Assembly: GCA_025716815.1 (NCBI GenBank)
Contig: JAIXMN010000003.1
Location: forward strand, 806,001-870,000
DNA length: 64,000 nucleotides
Source of the DNA: Dichotomocladium elegans
Lineage: Eukaryota; Mucoromycota; Mucoromycetes; Mucorales; Lichtheimiaceae
Direction of reading: 5' to 3'
Within the stretch, counting starts at the first letter, position 1; the number at the start of each line of letters is the position of its first letter. The notes beneath the pieces were generated by a model. The model saw only the letters and a program-made list of their open reading frames with translations. It was not told the DNA's origin and did not search any database. Of the stretch, positions 21,341 through 34,025 are shown one piece after another. A program made the translations under genes and the position numbers.

Positions 21341-24300
21341 CATGTGGACTGGCTTAGGAGAATTCGACGGATGTTTGGTATCACCTATTTCAGGTGCGGT
21401 TGCCAATTTCTTTGGCCCGCACTGCTAGAACCGTGGCCTTTCTTTTTCTTGTTTTTCGGTAAGCTTGCGCATAAATTCATAGCTGCTTCTTTTGAGCCTT
21501 TTTTAAAGCTACTCTTGACATGAGAAGTATTGTTTGAGAAAGACAAAATTAATGAATTGCAGTGTTCAATCTTCAAAGGTAGAGGCCTAACGCTGCGACT
21601 ATTATATTGACCTCTGCCAATACACATCAAAAGCGGATCTTCTAAAAGTTATAACGGAATTTCGATATAATGGCTGATCTTGCAGCTGATGGAACCCGCC
21701 GGTATATCGCACTCTTACTGTAATGCGTAAAAATATTTGCCACAAAGTAGAAGCATCCACTTTCCTATGGTAACGTCAGTGTCCTCGTCATCAAATTCGG
21801 CACGTTCCATCATGGCCTTTACCAAACAGTCCTCACCACTTCCGATGGTCTATAAGATGAGGCGACGGAAAATGGGTCCCTTTTATTTTTCGGACAAAGC
21901 GTTCAGTATTTTCTCTAGATAAATAATACCTGAAATTGAAAAGATAGACAATAATACATTGGGGTTATTGGCGAGAATCCTAATGTCCTCCTCGTAATGC
22001 GGAGGATGGCCCCAACTTCAGTGTCTGTAAGGGGTAGGAGATATTTAGCCATCGTCAATGAGAGTGCTGCATTCAGCGCTGCAGTTGCAAAGGTTTCAAG
22101 ACTTCGGCGCCGTCAGGAGCCGTGAGTGAGTTTTCTATCATTTATTTGAGCTCTCGATCTGCCTCTTCAGAGAGTTCTGCTTCTATTCGCTTTACATTCT
22201 GAGGGACCATCTGCTGTTGCACTTCCAATATCTTCATTCCTATTGCTCTACGTAGGAAACCTGTTTCTCCCATCTCCTCGGTTGCATGAGTGTAAGGACT
22301 CAGCCATGTCCCTCATCTTTTTCTGTAAGTAGGTTTGGATTCGTGAAGACATGTCCTACATTTCGGGCGTAGACGTGTGAAGACATGCGCGAAGGTCTTC
22401 CTGAGGTTTACGCTGTCTGTATATTCATAAGACCATAAAACTAGATGCGGGACCGTAGGACCACTCGCCACCGTACGCCCATGTCGATTTGCATAAGAAG
22501 GCTTTTGGTGAATTCAATAGAGCGGCCTGTGGAACGATGAGCCATGTAGAAATAGAGAGTATGTAGAGTAGGTACCGATATCCTTTTGCCATTTGGTGAG
22601 CATCTGAACTGGCATGACATCCCGATTGAAGGAAAGCAAATGGCCTAAGAAACACATTGATACGCGGTTGGATGACAAGTTCCGGAGAGAAAGCCATAAT
22701 TTTCTATAGTCCAGCATAATGGGTACAATACATAAACATCTGTTAAATCAATGGTTCCCATTAAAAGATGGTTTAGATAGGATATAGAACAATGTAAAAA
22801 AAAAAAGCTTAAAACGTTCCTTTTTTTCGAACATGGATGATCACAATTGCCCATAAGACCCATGACTGCAGAGACAAATCAAGCCGTTTGACGCACTGGG
22901 CTCCTTGCCAGTATCCTCTGACGCCAGCGATGGAAAGTTGCTGGAGAATTCGGTCACTCGAGGTTGCTCTATCCTAAATACCAGAACGAGTTTAAATTAC
23001 CATCATTTAGTATCATACCGTAGTATTACTATCATATCACTTAGCACATGTGTACGTCCTCCAACGGCATGATCGTCTAGTGCCTCTCGCCCAGCAACAC
23101 TACAAATCCGCGGTGTCTATCCTATCCCAGGCTTGGATAAAATCAAATGCCGCAGCAACACATTGAAAGCAATCTTAATGCACTTGTAGCGAAAGGGGAT
23201 ATCTTTCATATCACACTCGCAGTAATGGCCCATAGCACACTGACCGGGTCGGTCTGTGACCGCCAGCCTCCTCAGCGGAAGGGTGCTGGAAGACATGAGC
23301 AGTCGATGCCACCCTCATCGCCAAGTCCTGGATACTTAGAGCTTGTCATCAGTAAACATTGTGCTTCAAAATATTTTCAACGAGCCGCTTACCAACTTCT
23401 GCTAGGTATTATGTGTATAGGTATTGATAAATTCCGCAACAAAAATGTTTTCTGTTTCGTCGCCAGTCCATACAGAGATGATTGCCGACTTGAGCATCGT
23501 ACACATGCGACATTGAGGAACAAACCACCATGGATCGGAAATGCAATACCTTAGCGGGAAACTTATCTTTCTTCAGCAACTTCAAAAGCAAACCTGATTA
23601 CTTTGATAAAACGGAGATGGACAGAAGAGATAGAGAGCCCGGAAAACGCGCTCCACATGAAAGCAATATAGGCTCGTAAATATGGTCATGCGAAATTAGC
23701 AGAAATATTAAACAGCCACTCATTACTTCTTTTCCCGAGAGCTCAAGGTACTTCCAGGAGAGAAGCATGAAAAATATATTAAATTCATCAAGAATGGATG
23801 GTATGAAATCGATTCCGGGAACCGACAAAGCAAACTATTCGTTTAGGTTATTAGCAAGTTGCTTAAGAAGCGACGCGAAGGAGAGAAAAGTCACCATTAT
23901 AGATGGAAGCTGATTTTCATTGACCTACTCCAGTTCCGACCTCTTGAGAAACTGTTCACTCAATGCTTGTGTATCAGATTCTGATGAGCTTTCGCATCGA
24001 TGGGTGGACTTACGCAAGCTCATCTATCAGGACACGTAGCACTGTCTTTTTTTAGGGAGGCCTCAAGTATATATCATCCATGGCTAAGCTGCATGAGCGT
24101 AGTAGCTGAAAGCGCCGGGTAAAAGAGATAACGGGTGAAACGAAAGCGCGCTGCAGAAATTAAGCCCGTGTCGGGGCTTGTAATTGAGTCCGCCACAATT
24201 CGCATAAGAGAGTTGGATGCCCGAAACAAATTTCGTTCAAAAATACAGAAAGAACGTTGCATAAAAATTTTATAGAATTGTCGGTAGTCAACAGAAAGTA

Positions 24301-24774
24301 TTAACCCCACGCGTTTACACTTGACTTACCAACCCGGCTCACACCAGGAATATCCAGATGTGCACGTGGCGGTAGCCACGGCGGAGGAATAGTGGTGTAC
24401 CAGAAGCACGGTAGGGGCACGCTGGGGACACAATCGCGGGCACGAAGCCGGCGAAGGCGGGCCAGCGACGGTCACGCCGCGTGAGCGCGGGGACAAGGCA
24501 GACGACAGCCAAAAAAAGGGGGCACCTGGAGTGAGAGGAGCGGCGAGCACCAGCAAGTACAAATCACGTGGAGCACCAGAAGCAACGGCTCCTCGTTAAA
24601 AAAAAAAAGAGGTGGGGAAGGCCCTGCCCGAAGACAGCCAAATCGCGGTACCACCGAGCGGTCGGGTATCCTATATGACCTTTCTTCCATTACTTATCAA
24701 GTACGGGTGTGATTGGACAACCTGCAAAGGACGTACGGTATTAGATTCGAATAATCAAGTCGATATAAATATTC
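21341..24774. other. Gene-poor repeat-rich region with a GC-rich island
   Basis: No intact gene. A minus-strand open stretch near 22250-22090 reads like a charged coiled-coil fragment (KRIEAELSEEADRELK) but is broken by stops. Several other frames of 60-140 codons have no motif. A GC-rich block lies at 24330-24690, reported separately. Confidence 0.4.
24330..24690. other. GC-rich island of unknown origin
   Basis: About 360 bp of strongly GC-rich sequence interrupts AT-rich surroundings. It contains repeated GCACC/GGTGCC-like words, purine runs and an A12 homopolymer at 24598-24609. Plus-strand translation is rich in G, A, P, T, K and R without a known domain. Likely an inserted repeat or retroelement fragment. 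Confidence 0.4.
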
Positions 24775-26105
24775 CTACCGGATAACCCATGGAAGAGATG
24801 CCAAGGATGGATTTGATAAACCAAAGATAGTTCGCACAGAACCGCCATTATTTATAGGAAACCAAGATGGAGTAGGGGGTGATAACCGTCTTGCAGTTGG
24901 GGAAAGCAACTTCTCAGATATATTGAATAGGATTAACCCAACAAATGATACATCACAGTTCATTTGCTTGCAATTACGGATTGCCCCGCTCTTTTTCTGT
25001 TTCTGGCCGGTAGCTGCGGGAGTCTCAAGCTACATTTAATGATGCCTGATGCCGAAATTGCTCCCAATATTGTAATTTTTTTTGGCTCTGGTTTTTGGCA
25101 CTATATCTACTGCAGAAGTCCCTTTTTTGGACCAAGCCATGCTGCGCTTCATGTTAATATGGCATCCTGGCTCATCCAGTAAAACTCAATTTTTTCTGAA
25201 GTCAATGTCAACCATATCCCATCGGCGTACCCAATCAAGGCGCTCCTGGATCTTTGCATCACTGTTCCTGCCTATAGGCTGAACAGTCTTAGTTCGGTAG
25301 TCGCTTGAACTGTTTTGACCATATGGCGCGCACACCGGCATTATGTCTTTGCAGGCGAAACATTTTGGCTCCGTGGTTTGCTGCCCGTACCATTTGCCTC
25401 CTTCGACTGCTTGAAAAGGACGAATGCAACTTGATGTTGTACCATCTCTCCTCTCGTTAGTTAGAACATTACGTTGCTATTTGCAACATTTGATAAAAGA
25501 ATGTCGACACTCTGAAATCGAGCCTTCTATAACGACAAGTTGCATTCATTTTTCATAAATCGATGGAGCATTTTTTTCGATACTTTATGACCCTCGGATC
25601 TCTGTATCAGTTGTTCCTTCAGTTGCTCTAGAACAATTGGTGGGTTCTCCTCAACCCATTGTAAAATAACATTCTTATGCTCTTCATTGAGAATAGGTGA
25701 ACGCCCTCTGTGCCTACGTTTATCAAAAAACCTACCAGGGTCCTTTTCGTACTGTAGCGCCCATCGTTGTGCTGAACCAACATAGATTTCTGGCAGCTGA
25801 TGCACTCAAGACGCCCTCAAACATCAATTTGAAAAATCTGACCTTATCTTTGTCTGTGTACACTGTGTAGCAACGCTTAACGTCAGCGTCTTTCATCCGA
25901 ATGTCGATATCCTTTTTGCTTGGGGATGCGTGGCAACAAGATCGGGATTTCTCCTGCAAATTATACTATGCAGATATTCTGTGTGAGAGCAAACGGATTG
26001 AAAAGAGTACGGTTCCTCGTCAACAACATCGTCCATAGGTTCAGGACAACCACACTCATCAACGACATGGCCTTGGCCGTCATAGTAATAAAATAGATCG
26101 CTCAT
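24775..26105 (-). pseudogene. Tc1/mariner-like transposase, most complete of four relics
   Basis: Broken transposase reading from 26105 to about 24775 across several frames. The order of blocks is: leader HVVDECGCPEPMDDVVDEE, a KRCYTVYTDKDKVRFFKLM segment, a helix-turn-helix region with AQRWALQYEKDPGRFFDKR and RGRSPILNEEHKNVI, then KVSKKMLHRFMKNECNLSL (intact as one open frame at 25527-25805), and the DDE core around 25180-25030 with LLDEPGCHINMKRSMAWSKK and ITILGAISASGIIKCSL. Multiple stops and frameshifts make it dead. The protein would have cut and pasted the element through terminal inverted repeats, which I could not locate. Confidence 0.75.
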
Positions 26106-26349
26106 TCAGAACGTTTTTTAAAGGTGGGATTTCCCAAGCTTTTTTGTGCGACATCTTTCTCCTTGCATGCGACATTTGCTTTGTCATTATGCGTAAATAT
26201 TACTTGGCAAAACACGACTTTTATTTTTGTGTTCCTGCGACTTCGGAATTGCCAGGGTGCAACTTCAATTTTGGAAAAGAGTATATATGTATATATTTAT
26301 AGCTGACAGCCGTTTGGCAAAAAGGGAGCAAGAGAGATCTCATCCGCAG

Positions 26350-27135
26350 CATTTTGGGAATTCTTTTAACGTGAGGTCCTTGAAATGGTCACAGACTTCA
26401 GAAACGCAGATTTCCATGGTATCGACGCATTCCATGGTTTTCCGGGCGCCATCAAACCTCCAAATGCCCAGTTTTATCAGCACATGTCCTCGAAGGACTG
26501 CCATATGAGGATGCCATCTTTGACTATGTCCATATCCGCCTGTTGCTTTCCATCATGACACATGCACAAGCCCTGGCACTTATTGAACAAGTCACGCGAG
26601 TCCTGAAACCGAACGGGTTACGTTGAGTTGTGTGATGTCCAATGCCGTGTCGAACAGCCTTGGCCTCTCACTAATGTACACGTGAATCAAAAGCGTATGT
26701 TACAAGGAGAGCAGACGACAGAGAGAGGGTGGCTTGATGTATCCTTTTTTTCCTGTCTGCTTCTAAAAGTGTCGTTGTTTTGTTTTGTCTTTTGTATATA
26801 TATATATATATACGTCTGGCTCAGTTTCTGATCTCTTGACAGTGTACTATGTCTTGAAGTTAAACTTTTCAAATGCACCCGGATTTTAGTCACCTTCTGA
26901 TCGTTCCTGGTGCTCGATGGCCGACGGGTTACGTCGACGTCTGCCAGAGCAAGTCACGCTCCCCTTGGCCTGGGGCGACCAATTAGGTCGGTTGCATGGC
27001 CAAAACTTTAACGCATGTCTGCGTTCACTCGATTCTCAACTGAGGGAAAAGAGGGAATTGACAGATTTAGCGATTGATAAAAACATGCAGGAATGTGAAA
27101 GACATCATTCGCATCTCTGTTGGTTCGTCTGCTAA
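26350..27135 (+). pseudogene. Class I SAM-dependent methyltransferase pseudogene
   Basis: Recognisable Rossmann methyltransferase pieces in order: NADFHGIDAFHGFP (acidic end of strand beta-2), then LPYEDAIFDYVHIRLLLSIM (motif around beta-4), LIEQVTRVLKPNG (beta-5 turn), VELCDVQCRVEQPWPLTN, and after an apparent intron LPEQVTLPLAWGDQLGRLHG to HHSHLCWFVC and a stop. Two one-base indels break it: a missing base near 26483 and an extra T near 26620. The glycine-rich SAM-binding loop expected upstream is degraded or absent at the junction with the transposon relic. Related intact proteins in such fungi are usually about 300 residues. The substrate is unknown. Confidence 0.65.
26795..26812. repeat. 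(TA)9 microsatellite
   Basis: Uninterrupted TA dinucleotide run, inside the apparent intron of the methyltransferase pseudogene. Confidence 0.9.
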
Positions 27136-27710
27136 GGCCGAAAGTACAACGCCTCTTTGCCGCCGTCGACTACGTCTTCGATGAGCATTGAAGGGCAGGA
27201 GGCCATCGCACATTTTCAGACGGCTATATGGATTGAGAATGGATATTTAGTTTAGGATCGACGACCATGATTTCTGTTGTACGAGATTTATTAGAGTAAT
27301 TTATTTATGGTATACACACCAATTAGATCTTTTTCTTTTCTGGGGATCGCCGATACTCACCAACTCTGCTAATGCGCACTGATTTTGTATGGGCATCTAT
27401 ATGATCTTTAATGAAATAGAAGGAGCCAAGGTGGGGGGGGGAGGGGGAAGCGCAGGAGGATAGAGACGTCTAATATTCCAGCAATTATTGGGTAATAGGC
27501 AAGTGAAAAAAAAAGCAGAAACCGACGGTTTGAGCTTCTCTAATCCAAAGTAGATTGCATAATTTTCTTGAGTCCATTAATCTTTTGGCACTCATTCTTG
27601 AGGTTGTCTGCCCGATCAGACCACCATTCACCAGACGAGGTGAATATACGAGCATATCGCAGACACACCTCCTCTCTAAAATTAATGTACACTTTGCGGT
27701 TGTAATGACG

Positions 27711-29107
27711 CTATCCAGTGGCATATCTGAGTTTCTGCTCTTTCTCTATCTGTCTGTCTGCTTGTGTCGCCTTCTCCTCCTTCTCTCTTACCTCCTTTCT
27801 GCGGGCATCCTCGGGATATCTATGGGTTTGGTGGATCAAAAAGTCATCAGGGAGTACCCAGTACTCGATGCCGGACAAGTAAATCTCATACAGACATGCA
27901 GCTTTGTTGGCGCCATAGCCGATAAAGCGTTCGTCACACCAAGGAGAGCCTTCCTTTTTATAGATAATATAAGGCTCATAGGAGAAGTCGTATTGAGTGA
28001 CCTTATAGAGTTCATCTGCCGTGTACCAGTGGGAGTAGTTGGTAGATCCATGGCCTTTGAGCCAGGACTTGTGGAACATGTCGATCTTCTCGTCATCGAC
28101 CAAGTTGATGAGCGCTTCTTTGGTAGTGGGAAACGTGCGATAGTCGTTGCCATCATCCAAATTATTAAACTCGAACGCAGGCACCACCAAAGCTGTCCTC
28201 CCACTACGCAGTCGATCCATGATCTCAGGATTACCGCGAATGGATCTGCGAAGATCGGTGCAGAGATGGAAGTCGACGTCTAACATCATGATATACTCCG
28301 TGCGCGCGAACAGCTTCGCTACATTTCTCCACATGTTGAACTGGCGGTCGTACTTGTCAACAATCAAATGAAGGTCGACAAACTGGTGCATATCGGGATT
28401 CGCATCATACATCTCTTGGAGCTCTCCGAGGACTTCATCTTTGGTTTCATCGTCCATGATATGGACCGTAGCAGAGATGGGACCTACAGATCGATAGGTT
28501 CATCAGACAATCGACATATATCAGTACAACCGTATATTATATGCTCAGTCATACACCACCACCACAGCATTCCTTCTCCACAAGCACCACCGCTGATGCT
28601 GAGGCTGGTGCTGATGCTGGTGCTGGTGCTGATGCCCCGCTCATCGCCTCCTATCTCGCTTATCTTCAAAGACTTACCCCGGTAATTTGAAGCAAGTCGT
28701 GAAAGCACCGGGAACCGGTTACGCGTTACCAAAGTGGCCATGGTGATGTCTTCCTGATCAAACGTGGCCGAAGCGCGATAATAATAGGGCGTCATATCAC
28801 CTGGGCCCATGGCATCCGAGAATACCTTGGTCATCATGAATTGCTCTGGCATTGCTTGCACGACACCCTCTGCATTAGACCATATCACGGCATTCGAGTC
28901 GGCTTGATTCAAGATGTCAGGCTTATTAGACTCTTGCTCGGAGTAAACAAAGATATATGACTTTGGATTGGATGCTACAGCGGGATCGTTGATATCCGTG
29001 ATTACCGAATAGAGAAAAATCGCCGTGTAGAAAGCAGCAGCAGCCAAGTAGAAAAATAATACACAATAGAGCAGTTTCAGTGCTGCCTTCTTGAACTCCG
29101 GCCTCAT
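27711..29107 (-). CDS. Type II membrane glycosyltransferase, GT49/LARGE-like
   Basis: Golgi-type transferase related to LARGE/B4GAT1 (GT49), which adds sugars such as glucuronate or GlcNAc to glycans. Donor and acceptor here are unknown. Exons 29107-28678 and 28483-27711 give 400 residues. A short basic cytosolic tail (MRPEFKKAALK) precedes one membrane anchor at residues 12-37 (LLYCVLFFYLAAAAFYTAIF), so the catalytic part is lumenal. Core features are ITMATLVTRNRFPVL, NVAKLFARTEYIMMLDVDFHL with the metal-binding D212-V-D214, and YGANKAACLYEIYLSG to DDFLIHQTH near the end. The C-terminal 35 residues are highly charged. The start was chosen as the ATG directly before the anchor. The intron holds a GCTGAT-type tandem repeat. 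Confidence 0.88.
28592..28634. repeat. (GCTGRT)n tandem repeat inside the glycosyltransferase intron
   Basis: About seven imperfect 6-bp units of GCTGAT/GCTGGT fill part of the 194-nt intron. On the coding strand they read ATCAGC/ACCAGC. Confidence 0.8.
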
Positions 29108-30933
29108 GATATGCGTCAAGCGGAAGGAGTTTATGGGGGCGAAAGGGAAGAAGGGAGGGATAGGAATAGGGATGGTATTGGGAGAGAATAAAAGCCAAAG
29201 GGGAGGAGGGGAGAAGCGGGACTTGATGGTGTTGTGGGTTTTATGAAAGGAGTGTGTGAATAGAAAGAAAAGAGAACGAGAAAAGGGAACCCGTTTGCCT
29301 CCCCCCAAAAGGGAACCGATTGGAGTTCCTTTTCTCAAAGTTTTTTTTTTTTTTTCATTTCGAGCATTTCACATCCCGCCCTTCTTCATTGAAGCACCCC
29401 TAGTCAAGGGAAGCCCTTCCTGTAACTCTATTCTTTCCTACGAAAGTCCACGCAACCATCACACGCTTTATGCAATAGCAGCACCAAGCCTTCTTCGGCT
29501 TGATAGTTCAACTATTTCAACAGGTAGCATGCTTGGGGCAGATCATCCAACCTAGCTGTTTTGTCCTTGTCTTGGGTTCATGTAGATAGATGTATCGATT
29601 CTAGGAGCGACAACACTTCCTGGAAATCGAGTGTGCGCTACATGCAACTTGAGGCATCTGGCATGCAGTGCGTGTAGTCCACCCTCGTCCGGTTGATTTG
29701 CTCGTACAACAGGATAAATAAAATAATACTCACGCACAATTGCGTAATAGCGCGGAGGATCTTACTAAATTTTCTTGGTGCACACTCTATTGTCGGTTTA
29801 TGCGCCCCTTCAACCTTTCCGATGCATCCTGCGACTCCAGTATCCATATCTACTCATACAATAGCCTCTTCTGTTTCAGCTTTTCCTGGCGTGCGTAATC
29901 CTGCTCCACAGGTGCGTACATATACCACGTCGCAGTATTTACTGTATTCGGTATTGATTCATCCTGCCATGTCCAAGAGAAAAATCAACAGATACTTGAG
30001 CGGGTCTGGCTGTAGATGGTTCTCTGGCACAGTAATCTGTTCTTTAGACTTCGTTGTCGCATACTGCACAACGATGATGAAATCAGTAATGGCCTGGGCA
30101 GCGCCCGCTTCAAGGTCGACTCACACTTCCGGGGTGTCTACTTATGCAGGTGCAATATTGTCTTCGGTAAAGTATTCTTGAGGAATATATGCACGCTTGG
30201 TCTTGGTCATCGATTTAGACTGGCCGGACCACCCAAACTGTCTCTTTGTAGCGGTTGAACTGTGAAATATACTGTCCCAGTTTCGGTCATCTCGCCAGCA
30301 CAGCGTAGAGCAGAAGGGATATCTGCTTTCCTGCTTATTTCCATACTTCTACTCCTGCGTCTGTTACATCCTGATAGCGTTGTTTTCGATTGGATCAATA
30401 GATGGCAGCCTGTAGAAAGAATTGACGAGATTCAACAAAAGACAACCGAGGAGATAGAATTGATGAGGGCTAACAGAATGAGTAGCAGCAGTAGAAAGTT
30501 GATCTGTCCGTAATAATTCTCATACTATATACCATTGAAAGCAAGGCCTATGTTAACTCCATAATCGTTGGGTGATAGCCAGTCTTTTTGGCAAAATATG
30601 GTTTTTTTTGGACAATCTCGATCGCGGCATTTTTTAGAAAGAGTTCAACGTCTGAAGAGACCAATTCGTATAGCATTCTTTGTGCCTTATATATCTGGAG
30701 AGAGTTGGTCATGTATTTGAGGTACATGAGGTACCAAATCATAAGCCTGCTTGTTCGTTTTTTTTTTTTCCTTTTTTCAGATTGGCTATGTTACAATGGG
30801 GTAGAGCCAATTCATGCGCAGTTTCGCTGTACATACAGTGGCCTCAAAGAACGAATCAAAAACGACCGTCACACAGTGTGTCTCCGTCTTTCTCTCTCTC
30901 TCCCTTTTGCTTTCTCTCTCCGTTCCACCGACC
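29108..30933. other. Intergenic region, glycosyltransferase promoter and SLU7 upstream flank
   Basis: No supported gene. Plus-strand stretches at 29693-30181 and 30262-30513 and a minus-strand one at 30548-30742 are open but show no domain and no convincing splice partners. A T15 run lies near 29341. A CTTTCTCTCTCTCCC tract just before the SLU7 start is leader-like. Confidence 0.4.
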
Positions 30934-32489
30934 ATGTCAGGATTGCTACAGCAGAATCGACTTTCGAAAGAGGAATATCGCAAGCAAAAAGATCTAGATG
31001 CTGCCCGGAAAGCAGGAACAGCACCTGCTGAAGTTGACGATGAAGGCAACGAAATCAATCCACATACCCCGCAATTCATGTTGAAAGCGCCTTGGTACGT
31101 TGACACCGGCAAGGTCTCACTGAAGCATCAGAGAGCACCAGAGAAGCGAAAAGCCAGTAAATTCGGAGTGGAGGACAATCATTGGTATGCCAGAGGACAG
31201 CGAGCTGTAAGTCTTGTTATGCCATCGTTGCAGTCGTGGGACGATGATGGAGATACAGAATGTGGTCTAAGGTTTTTTCTATTATGAATCCATAATGGGA
31301 CAAAGGGTCCAGCGGCAACTAAATACCGCAAAGGTGCTTGCGAGAACTGCGGTGCAATGACACATAAAACAAAAGACTGTATGGAAAGGCCACGCAAAAA
31401 GGGTGCAAAGTGGACAGGGCAGAACATTCAAGCAGATGAAATTATTCAAAACGTGGAACTGGATTGGGACGAGAAACGAGACCGCTGGAACGGCTACGAT
31501 TCTCGCGAGCACGATAAAGTCATTGAAGAGTATGAAAAGATTGAAGAGGCACGGCGAGAAAAGAAGGCGACTGAGCTCGACAAACAAGGACCAACCACCA
31601 CGTCTGAGGCCAAAAAGATCGCCCGTTTGTCGGATGATGAAGACGATGACGAAGACAAATATGCAGATCAGGCAGATATGCCAGGTCAGCATGTCAATAC
31701 AAAGACGAGAACCACAATCCGCAATTTGAGGTAATTCGTCTGACGCAGATGGAGAAGAGAAGGGAAGATTTCACTGATTTGTTCTGTGCGTATATCTTAG
31801 AATTCGCGAAGATACTGCTAAATACTTGTATAATCTTGACACTGAATCGGCATACTATGACCCCAAGTCTCGTTCGATGCGCGAGAATCCTCTCAAGGAT
31901 AAGTCTTCGGACGATGCTGAGTTTGCTGGAGACAATTTTGTGCGATATTCGGGTGAAACGCCCAACATGGCCAAGGTGCAACTGTTTGCGTGGCAGGCAT
32001 CTGAGCGCGGCAACGAAGTCCATCTCCAAGCAAACCCGACACAAGTGGCCATCCTTCATAAAGAGTATGAATCGAAGAAGGACAAAGTGCGCGACAACAC
32101 TCAGAAAAATATCCTTGCCAAATACGGTGGCGAAGAGCATCTGGAAGCTCCGCCGAAGGAGCTTCTTTTGGCACAGACGGAAAACTATGTGGAATACTCC
32201 CGCACAGGTCGTGTGATCAAGGGCCAAGAAAGGAGCAAGGCTCGATCAAAATACGAAGAGGATGGTAAGTATTTGGGTATTATATCTATAAGAGAATGCT
32301 GTGTTTACAAGATGTCTGCTATCATTAGTGCATGTCAATAACCACACTGCCGTTTGGGGATCCTATTGGTGCGACGGCAAATGGGGCTACAAATGCTGTC
32401 GTTCGTATGTTTACAATTCTTACTGTACTGGAGCTGCGGGTATTGAAGCCCAACAGGCGTCTGAGCAATATTCACGAGGAAAAGTCTAG
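30934..32489 (+). CDS. SLU7: Pre-mRNA splicing factor Slu7
   Basis: Second-step spliceosome factor that helps choose the 3' splice site. It acts in the nucleus with Prp18. Exons 30934-31206, 31306-31730, 31801-32264 and 32329-32489 give 440 residues. The N-terminus has the Slu7 [16 protein letters not shown] segment, followed by the single CCHC zinc knuckle [14 protein letters not shown] (residues 103-116), the basic [11 protein letters not shown] segment, then the conserved [10 protein letters not shown] and [12 protein letters not shown] blocks. The end carries [11 protein letters not shown] and GYKCC, as in other Slu7 proteins. Length is normal for a fungal orthologue. The stop lies only 150 bp before the DID2 start, so the two genes may share flanking control sequence. 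Confidence 0.95.
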
Positions 32490-32639
32490 TTTTTTTTTTT
32501 CTTACACAATAAAACCACAAAGTACAAAAGGCTGTGCGTGGCATAAGCAAGGGAAACTCCGATCTGACCGCAACAACTTTCCGTATAGCTACCAAAGTTG
32601 GTTGTTCCCACTCCTCCCCTTTTTTTTGCAGAAATCGAA

Positions 32640-33597
32640 ATGAACGGACTCGAGAGTAGGAACTTAAGGATGAACCTAGTACTCCCTCGCTGTGCTAAAT
32701 AGTCTATTTAGAGAATCTATTCCAGTTAAAGGTTGGATCGACCTTTTACTGCAAAGTTGCATGGGACTCATCTTCGTTTTACAGTTCACTGCCAAGCAAC
32801 TCAACAAGCAGTCCAAACGATGTCAAAAAGAAGAGCTCGTTGAGAAAAACAAACTAAAAAAGGTACGTGCTTGCGCCGTAGATTCAATGGAAGGAGATGA
32901 TGTACACGCAATATATTTTTTAACAACAATGTATAGGCCATACAAGACGGCAACATGGAAGGAGCACGCATCTACGCGTCGAACGCAATCCGAAAAAAGA
33001 ACGAATCGTTGAATCTGCTACGACTTTCGTCTCGAATTGATGCGGTTGCCAGCCGAGTACAGACAGCTGTGACTATGCGAAAGGTGATGAATACGGTGGA
33101 AAAGGGGGTGTTGCAAAAAATGAATGACGACGAGGAGCTGGCAGTGGTAGTAATAGTAACTGATAATGGAACCACACCCACCAGGTGACGACATCGATGG
33201 CAAGCGTGGTCAAGGGGATGGATCGAGCGATGGAATCCATGAACCTCGAAAAGGTGCGCTCGGGTGAGGGTAGGAAGGGTGGGTGGGTGCGAGTAGTAAT
33301 TGACTGAGGATGTCTTCGAATAAGATATCGATGGTGATGGACAAGTTTGAGTCACAATTCGAGGATCTTGATGTGCAGACGGAATACATGGAGGGAGCTA
33401 TGGCCGGCACGACGACTATGACCACGCCTCAGAACGAGGTGGAAAGCTTGATGCAACAGGTTGCAGATGAGCACGGACTCGCATTGAACCAGGAGCTTGG
33501 CCAATTGCATCCAAGCGACGTACTTGGCGAAGCGAAACAGAAAGAACGGGATGAAGACACGTTGCTGACCGAGCGGCTGAAGGCCTTGAGACAATAG
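32640..33597 (+). CDS. DID2: ESCRT-III-associated protein Did2/CHMP1
   Basis: Recruits and regulates the Vps4 ATPase on endosomes during multivesicular-body formation. Six exons: 32640-32655 (16 nt), 32703-32731 (29 nt), 32785-32862, 32937-33083, 33185-33253 and 33325-33597, giving 203 residues. The assembled N-terminus ends ENLFQLK and runs directly into [12 protein letters not shown], the CHMP1 start. [37 protein letters not shown] and [19 protein letters not shown] follow. The C-terminus [10 protein letters not shown] fits a MIT-interacting motif 1. Basic N-terminal helices and an acidic C-terminal half are as expected. The first 16-nt exon is the least certain part, since the initiator could lie in another upstream exon. 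Confidence 0.9.
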
Positions 33598-34025
33598 CAG
33601 TAGTAACACACAGACCGAGCTGATCTTCTAGAGCAACCTGCTTTTTATCATAAACTTTACCCCTCTCTCGATCACTACTAATAAGGACAGGAGTCTTCTG
33701 TTTCACGTTGACGGTCGTATGCTGCCACCCCATCCATGATACACTTTCGTCATCGGACATCCTCCGTGGAAATTTGCTTTTGGACTGCAAGGTCCTTATC
33801 TGCTACAGATGCCCCCAAAATTTTCATTGTTTTTGACTGGCAGCTTTTCCTCCATAAAAACAATGGATATGCATGGAGACGGTTACACAGATAGCCGGAT
33901 ATCCGGTTGCTCAGCGCGGTGGCTGTGGTATGACAAAGCTTGAAAGACCGGGAGCATAAATGGAGAGAGAGCGCGCTTCTTTTTTTTTTCTTTCCTCTCT
34001 CTTCTCTCTCTCTCTATTCCGTGAA
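33598..34025. other. Intergenic region, TVP18 promoter
   Basis: No gene seen. It ends in a T10 run and (TC)n tract at 33977-34016 immediately before the TVP18 ATG, a likely leader. Confidence 0.5.

Noticed and set aside
23147..23554. 135-codon plus-strand frame
   Set aside because: No motif, inside a region of decayed repeats; likely chance.
27555..28283. 242-codon plus-strand frame
   Set aside because: Antisense shadow of the glycosyltransferase catalytic exon.
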